Positions 35,501 through 44,901 of a DNA stretch of 64,000 nucleotides are shown here, piece after piece. The stretch covers positions 181 to 64,180 of the forward strand of contig NZ_JAFG01000011.1 of NCBI RefSeq assembly GCF_000519305.1, read 5' to 3'. How positions within the stretch are numbered: position 1 is the stretch's first letter; every line of letters starts with the position of its first letter. The notes below the pieces were generated by a model. It saw only the letters and a list, made by a program, of their open reading frames with translations, made no database searches and was not told where the DNA came from. A program made the translations under genes and the position numbers. The stretch is from Mesorhizobium ciceri WSM4083. GTDB lineage: Bacteria > Pseudomonadota > Alphaproteobacteria > Rhizobiales > Rhizobiaceae.

Positions 35501-38500
35501 AGGCTGATATCCATACGTTGCGCACGGTGGCGCGGCGCACATGGCACTATTTCGAAAGCTTCGTGACGGCAGAGCATCACCATCTGCCGCCGGACAATTT
35601 CCAGGAAAGCCCGGCGCCGGTGGTGGCGCCACGCACTTCGCCAACCAATATCGGCGTCTACCTGCTGTCCGTCGTTTCCGCCCGCGACTTCGGCTGGATC
35701 AGCCTGTCCGACGCCATCACCCGCATCGACGCCACCATGGCCACGATCGAGGGCATGCCACGTGAGCGCGGTCACCTCTTCAACTGGTATGACACGACGA
35801 CGCTGAAGCCGCTTTATCCGCTCTACATCTCGGCTGTCGACAGCGGCAACCTCGCCGGTCATCTGGTGGCGGTAGCGGCAGCTTGCGCCGAATGGGCGGA
35901 GGCGCCCTCCGTCCATCTCCAGGGCGATTTCGAAGGCATTCTCGACACCGTCACCATCCTCAGCGAAAGCCTTGATGATCTGCCCGATGATCGTCGCCAG
36001 CTGCGCCCCTTGCGCCAGCGCCTAGCCGACCGCCTCGACGGCATGCGGCGCGCTGTCGACACCATCAAGGCGCAGCCCGAAATGGCGTCGATCCGCACCA
36101 TCAACCTGGCTGTGCTGGCCGGCGAAATCCGCAAATTGGCCACCGCCATCCATACGGAGGCGGTGTCGCCCCAGAGCGACGTCATCGTTGACTGGGCGGC
36201 AAGGCTGGAAGCCACCTGCGAAGCGCACGTCCATGACGCGCACAGCGACGACAATGCCGTCGAGGCGCTGCGTGCCAAGCTGCTCACCTTGCGCGAGCGC
36301 ACGCGCCGTTACGCCTTCGAGATGGATTTCTCCTTCCTGATGCGGCCGGAGCGCAAGCTGTTGTCGATCGGCTACCGGGTCGAGGAGCACCAGCTCGACG
36401 AAAGCTGCTACGACCTTCTGGCTTCCGAAGCGCGGCTGACCAGCCTGTTCGCCATCGCCAAGGGCGACCTGCCGACCGAGCACTGGTTCCGGCTTGGCCG
36501 GCCGATCGTCGAAATCGGTTTCCAGGGCGCCCTGATGTCCTGGTCCGGCTCGATGTTCGAATATCTGATGCCGCCGCTGGTGATGAAGGAGCCGCAGGGC
36601 TCGATCCTCAACCAGACCAGCAAGCTGATCATCAAGCGCCAGATTCAGTATGGCCGCCAGAAGAACGTGCCGTGGGGCATCTCGGAGGCCGCCTACAATG
36701 CGCGCGACCGCGAACTGACCTACCAATATACCAATTTCGGCGTTCCAGGCCTCGGGCTGAAGCGCGGCCTTGGCCAGAACACGGTGATCGCGCCTTACGC
36801 CACCATACTGGCGGCCCAGTTCAATCCGCGTGAAGCCGTGCTGAATCTCGCCCGATTGCGGGAGATCGGGGCGCTCGGCCGCCACGGCTACTACGATGCC
36901 GTCGACTTCACGCCGCAGCGCGTGCCGGAAGGCACCGATCATGTCGTCGTCCAGAACTACATGGCCCACCATTCGGGCATGTCGATCGCGGCGGTTGCCG
37001 ACGCCATCTTCGAAGGCCGCATGCGCGACCGCTTCCACAGCGATCCGGTCATCGAATCGGCCGAACTCTTGCTGCAGGAGAGGGCGCCGCGCGACATCCC
37101 GACCGCGACCGTCAGGACCGAGGCCGACGAACGCTCCAAGGACGAGACCGAAGTCGACAGCCCCGACACCCGCATCGTGCTCAATCCGCTGCAGTCGCTG
37201 CGGTCGACCAACGTCATGTCGAACGGCCGCTATTCGGTGATGGTCACCGCGACCGGCTCGGGCTACAGCCGCTGGGGCGATCTCTCCGTCACCCGCTGGC
37301 AGCCGGATCCGACCGAGGACCGGCTCGGCTCCTACATCTTCCTGCGTGACGCAGGCTCAGGTGACTGGTGGTCGGCTACAGCCGAACCGAAGCGCGCGGC
37401 CGAGGAAAAGGCGCAGACCTTGTTCTCCGACGACAAGGCGAGCTTCGTCAAATCGGTGGGCACGTTGCGCTCCGAGGTCGAATGCATCGTCATCTCGGAA
37501 GGCAATGGCGAGGGCCGTCGGGTCACGCTCTACAATGACGGTCCGTCCGACCGTCACATCGAAGTGACCTCCTTTGCCGAGCTGGTACTCGGCCTGGAGG
37601 CGTCCGACAACGCGCATCCGGCCTTCTCGAAGATGTTCGTGGAAACCGAAATCTCTGCCAACAACGCGGCGATCTTCGCCACGCGGCGCAAGCGCGAGAC
37701 CAGCGAGCCCGATATCGCCATGGTGCATTTCGTCACCGATCCATCCGGATCGGCGCGCGATGCCGAGGCCGAGACCGACAGGCGCGCCTTCATCGGCCGT
37801 GGCCGTACCATCGTCGACGCCGCCGCTTTCGACCCGGGCGCCAGGCTGGGCGGCCACTCAGGCTTTACACTTGATCCCGTCGCCTCGCTGCGCCGCCAGG
37901 TGCGCGTGCCGGCCAACAAGAAGATATCGCTGACCTTCTGGACGGTTGTCGGCGCCGGCCGTGCCGAACTGGACGAAGCGATCGCCCGCCTCGACCATCC
38001 GGAGAGCTTTGCCCGCCAGGCCATGCTTGCCTGGACGCGCAGCCAGGTGCAGACCCGCCATATGGGCCTCAGCCTGACCGATGCCGCCAATGTGCAGAAG
38101 CTGGCGCGCTATCTGATCTATCCGGATCCGTTCCTGCGTCTTCCCGCTGAATCCATCGCCACGGGGCTGGGCAAGCAGTCGAGCCTGTGGCCGACAAGCA
38201 TTTCCGGCGATTTCCCGATCTTCCTGGTCAGGATCGGCGACGTCGCCGATCTCGAAATCGTTGCCCAGGCGCTGCGTTTCCAGGAATATATGCGCACCCG
38301 CGGCATGATGATCGACTTCGTCGTCGTCAACGAGCAGGCGTCCTCCTATGTCCAGGACCTGCAGCGGGCGGTCGAGACGCTGTGCGAAAACAGCCGCCTG
38401 CGCGGCAAGGAGCTCGGACCTCGCCAGCACATATTCGCGGTGCGCCGCGATCTCATGGACGAAACCACCTACAAGACGCTGCTCGCTGTCGCCCGGGTGG

Positions 38501-41094
38501 TCCTGCACACGCGCAACGGCACCATCTTCGACCAGATCGAGCGCGCCGAGGCGGCGGCTCTGCAGGCGCGGGACGCCCTGGCAGCATTGCCGATCCCGCG
38601 TGAATTGCCGTCGCCGACACCCACGACGCATACTCCTGCCTCACAGGCGGTGGCCAATGTCAGCGCCGATGGAAGCGGGCTCAGCCAGTGGAACGGCTTT
38701 GGCGGTTTCGACGGCGACGGAAGGCACTATGTCGTGCGCCTGGCCGGCCGGCGCACGACGCCGCAACCTTGGATCAACGTCGTCTCCAACGCCTCGTTCG
38801 GCTTCCACACCTCCGCCGAGGGCGCAGCCTTCACCTGGAGCCGAAACAGCCGCGACTACCAGTTGACGCCGTGGTCGAATGATCCGGTCTCGAACCGGCC
38901 GGGCGAGGGCCTCTATATCTACGATCAGGCGAGCGGCAAGGCATTCTCGCCGCTCGCCGCCATGGTGCGCGATCCCTCGATGACCTACGAGGCCTGGCAT
39001 GGCCAGGGTTTCTCGACCTTCCGCTCGAAGCGCGGACCATTGTCGATGGACCTCACCCATGTCGTCGATCCGGTCGATTCCCTGAAGATCTCGCGGCTGC
39101 GCATCCAGAATTCCGGCTCGGTGCCGGCGCGGCTGCGTGTCTATGCCTATGCCGAATGGGTGCTCGGCGGGCACCGGTCGCGCACTGCGGCAACCATCGT
39201 TCCGTCGCGGGACGCGGCAACCGGTGCGCTGCTGGCACAAAACCCCTATGGGCTGGATTTCGGCGAACGGGTTGCGTTCCTCGCGGCCGACGGCGGCGTT
39301 CATTCGGTGACGACAGACCGGACGGAGTTCCTGGGCCGGCATGGCTCCAGCGAGCTGCCGCAGGCGGTGCTGAGTGGTGCGGCGCTGTCTGGCCGTGTCG
39401 AGGCCGGTGACGATCCGTGCGCGGCGATTGCCCGCGATGTCGAGATTCCGGCTGGCGGCGACGTGACGCTGCTCTGGCTGCTCGGCGACGCCGAGTCCGC
39501 CGAGGAGGCTAGCGCGCTGGTGCAGGAGCACCGGGTCAAGGATTTCGACCAGCGATTGGCCGACAATGAGCGCGAATGGCGCGGCTTCCTCGACACCATC
39601 CAGGTCGAGACGCCTGACAAGGCGCTCGATGCCATGGTCAATCACTGGCTGCCCTATCAGAGCCTGGCCTGCCGCATCCGTGCCCGCTCGGCCTTCTATC
39701 AGGCCAGCGGTGCCTTCGGCTTCCGCGACCAACTGCAGGATACGCTGGCATTGCTGGCGCATGACCCGCAGCTGGCGCGCGACCAGATCCTCAATGCGGC
39801 GCGGCGGCAGTTCCCCGAAGGCGACGTGCAACACTGGTGGCTGCCGCGCACGGGTGCTGGCGTGCGCACGCTGATCTCCGACGACGTGGTCTGGCTTGCC
39901 CACGCCACGGCGCGCTATTTGCTGGTCACCGGCGATGCCACCATCCTCAAGGAGCAATTGGCCTTCATCGATGGACAGCCGCTCGGCGAGGGCGAGCACG
40001 ATGCCTTCTTCACCCCGGAAATCTCGAAGAAGACAGCGTCGCTCTACGACCACTGCGCGCGTGCGCTCGATCTCGCCATCAAGCGCAGCAGCCCCGCGGG
40101 CCTGCCGCTGATCCTGGGCGGCGACTGGAACGACGGCATGAACCGCGTTGGCGAGCACGGCAAGGGCGAGAGCGTCTGGCTCGGCTGGTTCCTGCTGAAG
40201 ACGCTGGGCGATTTCGCCCCCGTCGCCAAGGCCGAGGGCGACGCCAAGCGAGCACAGGCCTGGGCAAAGCATGCCGATGTTCTGAAGCGGGCGCTTGAGA
40301 GCACCGCATGGGACGGCGAATGGTACCGGCGCGGCAGTTTCGACGACGGCACCCCTTTGGGGTCTCGCAACTCGCAGGAGTGCAAGATCGACTCGATCGC
40401 CCAGTCCTGGAGCGTGCTTTCGGGAGAGGGCGATCCGGCACGGTCGACGACCGCGATGGAGCAAGCAACGAAGCTGCTCGTCGACGACAAGCTGAAGATC
40501 GTCAAGCTGTTCACGCCGCCCTTCTCGAAGACGGAGAAGGACCCGGGTTATATCAAGAGCTATCCGCCCGGTGTGCGCGAGAATGGCGGCCAGTACACCC
40601 ATGCCGCCACATGGTTCGTCATCGCGCTTGCCGAGATGGGACAGGTCGACGAGGCCTATCGCTGTTTCTCGATGCTGAACCCCGTCAACCATGCGACCGA
40701 CGAGGCCACGGCCGAGCACTATCGTGTCGAGCCCTATGTCGTGGCGGCCGATATCTATGCCGGGGACGACAGCGCCGGCAACAGCAAGGGCGGCCGAGGC
40801 GGCTGGACCTGGTACACCGGCTCTGCCGGCTGGCTCTACAGGGCTGCGGTCGAAGGCATTCTGGGCATCGAACGGCGCGGCAAGCGTGTCCAGTTCAAGC
40901 CGAAGCTGCCGAGCCACTGGGATGGGTACTCGGCAAATCTCAAAATGCTGGGGGCGGAACTCAAGGTTCGCGTCATCCGCGACAATAAGGCCAAGGCCGT
41001 GTCGCTGGAGGTGAATGGGGCAAAGACCAAGGGTTCGGCAGTCGAACTGAAGGACGGCGAAGTTGCCGAGGTTGTCATCAGGATCCCGGCCTGA
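32512..41094 (+). CDS. ndvB: Cyclic beta-1,2-glucan synthase
   Basis: A 2860-residue inner-membrane enzyme that starts, elongates, trims and cyclises beta-1,2-glucan for the periplasm. Seen in order: an N-terminal cytoplasmic region, membrane helices near 420-470, a glycosyltransferase-84 domain with LDADTRTTRDA (about 630) and RHHRWARGDWQ (about 776), further helices to about 990, a glycoamylase-like central region, and C-terminal GH94 phosphorylase modules with FRDQLQDTLA and GGDWNDGMNRVG (about 2537), the part that controls chain length. Needed for hypo-osmotic adaptation and symbiotic or pathogenic attachment in rhizobia and Brucella. The exporter gene ndvA follows about 510 bases downstream. 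Confidence 0.97.
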   Translation: MNIQTNPAQIEKTSASFPAITEEPIRSNYLPEERLRLLGESLAKGDLTDLFGLTPFDFQARIRDSAKKILEVYRSTNAAQARGETITPAAQWLLDNNYLVEETIFQVKRDLPRRFYRQLPTLKLPDGGSVPRALALAWTYVAHSDSSVSATMFKSIVQGFQSVEPLKIGELWALPSLLRFVLIENLRRLAVRVNRTRQMRQIANDVADKVLATDDSADRQSILSNFSAHAQDTTFATQLLYRLRDGSQNAGKALEWLEGELEKTGSDAEEIIISEHHTLSSGNVTTGNIIRGLRLINDVDWTVWFEGVSRIDTVLRERTDFAALDFFSRDQYRTAIEELARRSNLSEYRVAEKAIELAGHAASDGDGDAVLTGSAHTDVGFFLVGPRRLELEKAIGYRPTISQTAKRAFRKTGWLGIVVPVFALTALLLVLSGNALANLGLSVPSIVLMLALFAVPASEGALAFFNTVVSLFLKPTRLVGYDYRHGVPPEARTLVVVPSLIGSRDDVEENIRNIEVHHLANTADEIHFALLSDWPDSKTEIDAADTEILEFARAEIARLNARYPSEGAPRFYILHRRRLFNAAQGSWMGWERKRGKLHELDLLLRGDSDTTFLPLDVPLPENVVHVMTLDADTRTTRDAVATLVGKLCHPLNRPHFDASKRVVTAGYAILQPRITASLTSGDDASFFQRVFSANRGLDPYVFAVSDLYQDVFGDGSFTGKGLYHVDAFEAALQGRIEENTILSHDLLEGALARAALITDVELVEDYPTRYSVDASRHHRWARGDWQLLGFMLDPRSGVPALSRWKMIDNLRRSLTPIFWVMAAIAGWTLLPFTQAAQWQALLILSLFMAPTFDIVNAILPKSGDQTPRGHFSALARDVAFGTAMVALKIVLMAHNAWMMGDAIVRTLYRLFVSRQNLLEWRTASQAHKAGDNDVGSYYGMMYGAVIIGFVGLAIPVLADSTGAFVAFFFALFWIGSPAIASWISRSAETEDRLRISQADIHTLRTVARRTWHYFESFVTAEHHHLPPDNFQESPAPVVAPRTSPTNIGVYLLSVVSARDFGWISLSDAITRIDATMATIEGMPRERGHLFNWYDTTTLKPLYPLYISAVDSGNLAGHLVAVAAACAEWAEAPSVHLQGDFEGILDTVTILSESLDDLPDDRRQLRPLRQRLADRLDGMRRAVDTIKAQPEMASIRTINLAVLAGEIRKLATAIHTEAVSPQSDVIVDWAARLEATCEAHVHDAHSDDNAVEALRAKLLTLRERTRRYAFEMDFSFLMRPERKLLSIGYRVEEHQLDESCYDLLASEARLTSLFAIAKGDLPTEHWFRLGRPIVEIGFQGALMSWSGSMFEYLMPPLVMKEPQGSILNQTSKLIIKRQIQYGRQKNVPWGISEAAYNARDRELTYQYTNFGVPGLGLKRGLGQNTVIAPYATILAAQFNPREAVLNLARLREIGALGRHGYYDAVDFTPQRVPEGTDHVVVQNYMAHHSGMSIAAVADAIFEGRMRDRFHSDPVIESAELLLQERAPRDIPTATVRTEADERSKDETEVDSPDTRIVLNPLQSLRSTNVMSNGRYSVMVTATGSGYSRWGDLSVTRWQPDPTEDRLGSYIFLRDAGSGDWWSATAEPKRAAEEKAQTLFSDDKASFVKSVGTLRSEVECIVISEGNGEGRRVTLYNDGPSDRHIEVTSFAELVLGLEASDNAHPAFSKMFVETEISANNAAIFATRRKRETSEPDIAMVHFVTDPSGSARDAEAETDRRAFIGRGRTIVDAAAFDPGARLGGHSGFTLDPVASLRRQVRVPANKKISLTFWTVVGAGRAELDEAIARLDHPESFARQAMLAWTRSQVQTRHMGLSLTDAANVQKLARYLIYPDPFLRLPAESIATGLGKQSSLWPTSISGDFPIFLVRIGDVADLEIVAQALRFQEYMRTRGMMIDFVVVNEQASSYVQDLQRAVETLCENSRLRGKELGPRQHIFAVRRDLMDETTYKTLLAVARVVLHTRNGTIFDQIERAEAAALQARDALAALPIPRELPSPTPTTHTPASQAVANVSADGSGLSQWNGFGGFDGDGRHYVVRLAGRRTTPQPWINVVSNASFGFHTSAEGAAFTWSRNSRDYQLTPWSNDPVSNRPGEGLYIYDQASGKAFSPLAAMVRDPSMTYEAWHGQGFSTFRSKRGPLSMDLTHVVDPVDSLKISRLRIQNSGSVPARLRVYAYAEWVLGGHRSRTAATIVPSRDAATGALLAQNPYGLDFGERVAFLAADGGVHSVTTDRTEFLGRHGSSELPQAVLSGAALSGRVEAGDDPCAAIARDVEIPAGGDVTLLWLLGDAESAEEASALVQEHRVKDFDQRLADNEREWRGFLDTIQVETPDKALDAMVNHWLPYQSLACRIRARSAFYQASGAFGFRDQLQDTLALLAHDPQLARDQILNAARRQFPEGDVQHWWLPRTGAGVRTLISDDVVWLAHATARYLLVTGDATILKEQLAFIDGQPLGEGEHDAFFTPEISKKTASLYDHCARALDLAIKRSSPAGLPLILGGDWNDGMNRVGEHGKGESVWLGWFLLKTLGDFAPVAKAEGDAKRAQAWAKHADVLKRALESTAWDGEWYRRGSFDDGTPLGSRNSQECKIDSIAQSWSVLSGEGDPARSTTAMEQATKLLVDDKLKIVKLFTPPFSKTEKDPGYIKSYPPGVRENGGQYTHAATWFVIALAEMGQVDEAYRCFSMLNPVNHATDEATAEHYRVEPYVVAADIYAGDDSAGNSKGGRGGWTWYTGSAGWLYRAAVEGILGIERRGKRVQFKPKLPSHWDGYSANLKMLGAELKVRVIRDNKAKAVSLEVNGAKTKGSAVELKDGEVAEVVIRIPA

Positions 41095-41606
41095 GGACTG
41101 TTGCCCAAAAAGCAGGCGCTCGGGGCTGAGGTCCGGGGCGCGACTTTTGTCACCGCGGCGGTATGAGAGACCCCATCCCGCATGGCATTTGCCTCTGCCG
41201 ATTGAAGGGCATGTCGCCGAGAAATCCATGAAATCAAAGGCTTGAGGCGCGCCCTATGGGCCGCCACGGGCAGTGAGGGTTTGGCCACCCTTCGCCCGGA
41301 GGGGCATCCTGCAGCTTTGTTTCGCTCTATACTTCACGAAAGGCGATTTCGGCCTTGGTCATCCGCCGGACATTGTTGCTGATTAAAATTGTGGCAGCAC
41401 GTGCCAACTGCCATGATTTCGCCGCATGCCTGACATTTTACCTGTCTTCTCAAACCGTTAGGTGATCACGGCAGATTTCGGAACGTCGCCATCTTTTGTT
41501 CGCTCTAAGGGAACTGAAGGGGTACACGGCCATTGTTTTGCGACGTATCAACCGGTACGAATAAAATGATGCAGTGCACAATAAACAGCGTGGCGGAGTA
41601 ACTGGG
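41095..41606. other. ndvB-ndvA intergenic region with inverted repeat TGGCA-N5-TGCCA
   Basis: No gene is supported here. TGGCAGCACGTGCCA at 41392-41406 is a perfect inverted repeat about 200 bases before ndvA, and AT-rich sequence ahead of it (TTGCTGATTAAAATT) would suit a promoter, so ndvA probably has its own promoter rather than relying only on ndvB read-through. Confidence 0.45.
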
Positions 41607-43388
41607 GTGACCCTTCTGCAAATCTACTGGCGAGCACTCGGTTATCTGGCCGCGGACAGGAAACGCGTTGCGTTGATCTGTTCGGCCAACGTGGCTCTCG
41701 CCATCGTAGCGCTTCTCGAGCCGATCATGTTCGGTCGCGTCATCGGCGCCATCTCCGAGCGTGGCTCTGTCTTCACCACGCTGGTCATGTGGGCCGGTCT
41801 CGGCGCCTTCAACATCGTTGCCTTCGTCATGGTGGCGCGCGGCGCCGACCGCTTTGCCCACGCGCGGCGCAGCGAAGTGCTTTGCGAGTCCTTCGAGCGG
41901 GTGATCACCATGCCGCTCGCCTGGCACCATCAGCACGGCACCTCCAATGCGCTGCACACGATGCTGCGCGCCGTCGAAACCCTGTTCAGCCTTTGGCTCG
42001 AATTCATGCGCCAGCATCTGTCGACGGCTGTCGCCCTCGTGCTGCTGGTTCCGACCGCGATCAGCATGGACCTGCGCATGTCGCTGGTGCTGCTTGGCCT
42101 CGGGCTGCTCTATGTCGGCATCGGCCGGATGGTCATGCGCCGCACCAAGGCGGGCCAGGCCGCGGTCGAGCGTCACTACCACAAGGTGTTCGCGCATGTG
42201 ACCGACTCGGTCAGCAACGTTGCGGTGCTGCAGAGCTACAATCGCCTCGGCCACGAGGCCGATACGCTGCGCCGCTACGTCAAGAACCTGCTCGACGCGC
42301 AGAACCCTGTCCTCGACTGGTGGGCGCTGGCCAATGCCTTGCACCGTCTGTCCTCGGCAATCTCGATGCTGATCGTGTTGTCGATCGGCTCCTATCTCGT
42401 CACTCATGGTCAGTTGGGTGTCGGCGACGTCATTGCCTTCACCGGTTTTGCCACGATGCTGATCGCTCGCCTCGACCAGATGTCGGCTTTCGCCAACCAG
42501 ATTTCCGAGGCCCGTGCCAAGCTCGAGGATTTCTACCATCTCGAGGACTCCGCGGCTGATGCCGCCGAGCCGGACGGCCTGCGCGATCTTGCCAACGTCA
42601 CCGGCCATGTCCGCTTCGAGAATGTCGGCTTCGAATTCGCCAATTCCGGCCAAGGCATCGACGACGTGTCCTTCGAGGTGCAGGCGGGCCAGACCGTCGC
42701 CATCGTGGGCCCGACGGGCGCCGGCAAGACCACGCTCATCAACCTGCTGCAGCGTGTCTTCTCGCCGTCCCATGGCCGTATCCTGATCGACGGTATCGAC
42801 ACCCGCACCGTGACCCGCAAATCGGTGCGCCATTCGATCGCCACCGTGTTCCAGGATGCCGGCCTGCTCAACCGCTCGATCGAGGACAACATCCGTGTTG
42901 GCCGCGCCGATGCAAGCAATGACGAAATCCATGCCGCCGCCAATGCGGCTGCCGCACAGGACTTCATCCTGTCCAAGAGCAATGGCTACGACACGGTGGT
43001 TGGCGAACGTGGCGGGCAGCTCTCGGGCGGCGAACGTCAGCGCATCGCCATTGCCCGCGCCGTGCTGAAGGACGCACCGATCCTGGTGCTCGACGAGGCG
43101 ACCAGCGCGCTCGACGTCGAGACCGAGGACCGCGTCAAGGAAGCGATTGACGAACTGCGCCGCGACCGCACCACCTTCATCATCGCCCACCGCCTGACCA
43201 CCGTTCGCGACGCCGATCTGGTCGTGTTCATGGACAAGGGCAGGGTGGTCGAGATGGGCGGCTTCACCGAGCTGTCGCTGCGCAATGGCCGCTTTGCCAG
43301 CCTGCTACGCGCCGGCGGCCTGCTCAACGACGAGGAGGTTCGCCGCCTCAGCCGCACCGTACAGCAACAGCAGGAAGCAGCCGCCTGA
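41607..43388 (+). CDS. ndvA: Cyclic beta-1,2-glucan ABC exporter (ATPase-permease)
   Basis: About 593 residues. N-terminal six-helix ABC exporter domain (about 15-310), then ATPase domain: Walker A GPTGAGKTTL (about 368), signature LSGGERQRIAIARA (about 473), Walker B ILVLDEATSALD, switch His IIAHRLTT. Start at GTG 41607 is preferred: GGAG is 9 bases upstream and the protein then begins VTLLQIYWRALGYLAADRKR, matching NdvA/ChvA starts; ATG 41574 adds 11 residues. Exports the NdvB product to the periplasm. Confidence 0.96.
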   Translation: MTLLQIYWRALGYLAADRKRVALICSANVALAIVALLEPIMFGRVIGAISERGSVFTTLVMWAGLGAFNIVAFVMVARGADRFAHARRSEVLCESFERVITMPLAWHHQHGTSNALHTMLRAVETLFSLWLEFMRQHLSTAVALVLLVPTAISMDLRMSLVLLGLGLLYVGIGRMVMRRTKAGQAAVERHYHKVFAHVTDSVSNVAVLQSYNRLGHEADTLRRYVKNLLDAQNPVLDWWALANALHRLSSAISMLIVLSIGSYLVTHGQLGVGDVIAFTGFATMLIARLDQMSAFANQISEARAKLEDFYHLEDSAADAAEPDGLRDLANVTGHVRFENVGFEFANSGQGIDDVSFEVQAGQTVAIVGPTGAGKTTLINLLQRVFSPSHGRILIDGIDTRTVTRKSVRHSIATVFQDAGLLNRSIEDNIRVGRADASNDEIHAAANAAAAQDFILSKSNGYDTVVGERGGQLSGGERQRIAIARAVLKDAPILVLDEATSALDVETEDRVKEAIDELRRDRTTFIIAHRLTTVRDADLVVFMDKGRVVEMGGFTELSLRNGRFASLLRAGGLLNDEEVRRLSRTVQQQQEAAA

Positions 43389-43499
43389 GCTTCTTTCTCC
43401 GACCTCCCCCTTGTGGGAGGTCGGACCGTAGGTCCGGGTGGGTACAGGCGCTGCCGTCGCTCCCCACCCCGCTGCTTCGCAGCGACCCTCCCCACAAGG

Positions 43500-44821
43500 C
43501 ATATGCGCTAAGATAGGCGTTGCCGTGGCAAATCGGTTGTGATTCTACGCTGCGATGACACACGAATCGCTTGTAGATGACGGCTGGGCCGAGACGATTG
43601 AGCTCCTCGGCGGTGAAGAGTTGATTGCAGGGAGTGGCCGCAAGACGAAGGCGTTTCTGCGGCCGCGGGGCGTCAGGTCGGCGACTGATCTGTTGCGCCT
43701 GACACCGGCTTACTGCCTTGGCAAGGTTGGCATGCGGGGCGTCGTGGCCTGGGCGGCGGCAAGCGGGATCGCCGACATCTCGGACGTGGCGTTGCTCGGC
43801 CGGCTGCGTAATGCAGGGCCGTGGCTGCAGCAGTTGATCTGGCATCTTTTGAAGCGCGAGGAGGAAGGGTTGGCCAAGGGCCGGCTGATCCGCATCCTCG
43901 ATGCGACATCGGTTGCCAAAGCCGGTGTGCATGAGAAGAAGAACAATGGCCTTTGGCGTATGCACTGCGCCTTCGATCTTGAGCGCGAGCAGTTCGATTT
44001 CCTCGAGATCACCGACCAGAGCGAGGCCGAATTGATCGACCGCGTGCCGGTGGTGCCGGGCGAGATCCGCATCGGCGACCGCGCCTATCTGCAGGCCGAG
44101 CGGATCGCAAAGGTCATGGCGCAAGACGGCGACGTTGTCGTGCGCGCGCCGTGGAAGAATGTGCGATGGCTCGACGCCAGCGGCAAGGTGTTCGATCTCA
44201 TCGGCCACCTGAAGAGCTGCCGGGAGGAGGTCATCGAAACGCCTGTCTGGCTGGGCCTCAAGAAGGGCGAGCCCCTGAAGATGCGCCTGATCGCCTTGCG
44301 CAAATCCGAGGCCGCGACACAAGAAGCGCGGCGCAAAATCAACAAGGAAGCCAAGGCCAAGGGCAAGCAGGTTCAACCAGAGACGCTGATTGCCGCCGGC
44401 TTTGTCATCCTTGTGACCTCGCTTGACCAGGAGGAGTTTCCCTCCGGCACAGTTCTCAAGCTCTATCGCATGCGCTGGCGCATCGAACTCGCTTTCAAGC
44501 GCCTGAAGAGCCTGATCGGACTGCGCGCGCCTCCCGCCAAAGACCCAAGGATCGCAAGGCCCTGGATTCTTGCCCACTTCCTCATCGCGCTTGTGACCGA
44601 ACCCCTTTCGCAGGAGTTGGGTGTCTCTCCCCCTTGAGCGACGGGCGCCCGCTGCTGTGGCGCGCCACCCGCCAGATCGTCGCCTCTCTGATCGCAGCGA
44701 TCTTTGCTCAGCCTCCCTTGGCAACTCTGCGCCAAAATCTCCATGCCTTGCGACATCGATGGCGTGAGCCACCACGAAAGCGCAAATTTCAGTCCATGCC
44801 GAAACTATCTTAGCGCATATG
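43500..44821 (+). mobile_element. IS4-family insertion sequence, 1322 bp
   Basis: Terminal inverted repeats CATATGCGCTAAGATAG (43500-43516) and its exact complement (44805-44821). Direct duplications CCCCACAAGG flank it at 43490-43499 and 44822-44831, a 10-base target duplication suited to the IS4 family. Removing the element and one duplication restores an uninterrupted palindromic arm. One transposase gene reads left to right. The crisp ends suggest recent insertion. Confidence 0.9.
43555..44637 (+). CDS. IS4-family transposase, probably frameshifted near the C-terminus
   Basis: 360 residues of a DDE transposase: first Asp in RILDATSV, second in IRIGDRAYL, and the IS4 Y-x2-R-x3-E-x6-K signature exact in YRMRWRIELAFKRLK. 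The frame stops at TGA 44635 just after a run of five C. The -1 frame continues with DGRPLLWRATRQIVASLIAA and on to a TAG at 44811-44813 inside the right terminal repeat, which would give about 419 residues. So either a C was lost from a six-C run, or the site is a programmed frameshift. The catalytic residues are all before the break. Confidence 0.88.
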   Translation: MTHESLVDDGWAETIELLGGEELIAGSGRKTKAFLRPRGVRSATDLLRLTPAYCLGKVGMRGVVAWAAASGIADISDVALLGRLRNAGPWLQQLIWHLLKREEEGLAKGRLIRILDATSVAKAGVHEKKNNGLWRMHCAFDLEREQFDFLEITDQSEAELIDRVPVVPGEIRIGDRAYLQAERIAKVMAQDGDVVVRAPWKNVRWLDASGKVFDLIGHLKSCREEVIETPVWLGLKKGEPLKMRLIALRKSEAATQEARRKINKEAKAKGKQVQPETLIAAGFVILVTSLDQEEFPSGTVLKLYRMRWRIELAFKRLKSLIGLRAPPAKDPRIARPWILAHFLIALVTEPLSQELGVSPP

Positions 44822-44901
44822 CCCCACAAGGGGAGGGTAAGTAGCCCTGCGACACCACCGCTCGATTGCCCCGAACGCCGCGGCGGTTTATGTAGAACCA
44901 C

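Larger units (their letters stand above)
43401..44838. repeat. Palindromic intergenic repeat split by an insertion sequence
   Basis: Bases 43401-43499 and 44832-44838, plus one copy of the target duplication, form a repeat related to that at 24036-24161: GACCTCCCCCTTGTGGGAGG at the left, TCCCCACCCCGCTGCTTCGC inside, and CCCCACAAGGGGAGGGT at the right end. It follows ndvA directly. The IS element sits inside its right arm. Confidence 0.6.

Noticed and set aside
38641..41229. 862-codon open frame antisense to ndvB
   Set aside because: It is the mirror of strongly coding GC-rich sequence; composition is Arg/Leu/Ala-biased, no domain is recognisable, and ndvB on the other strand is unmistakable.
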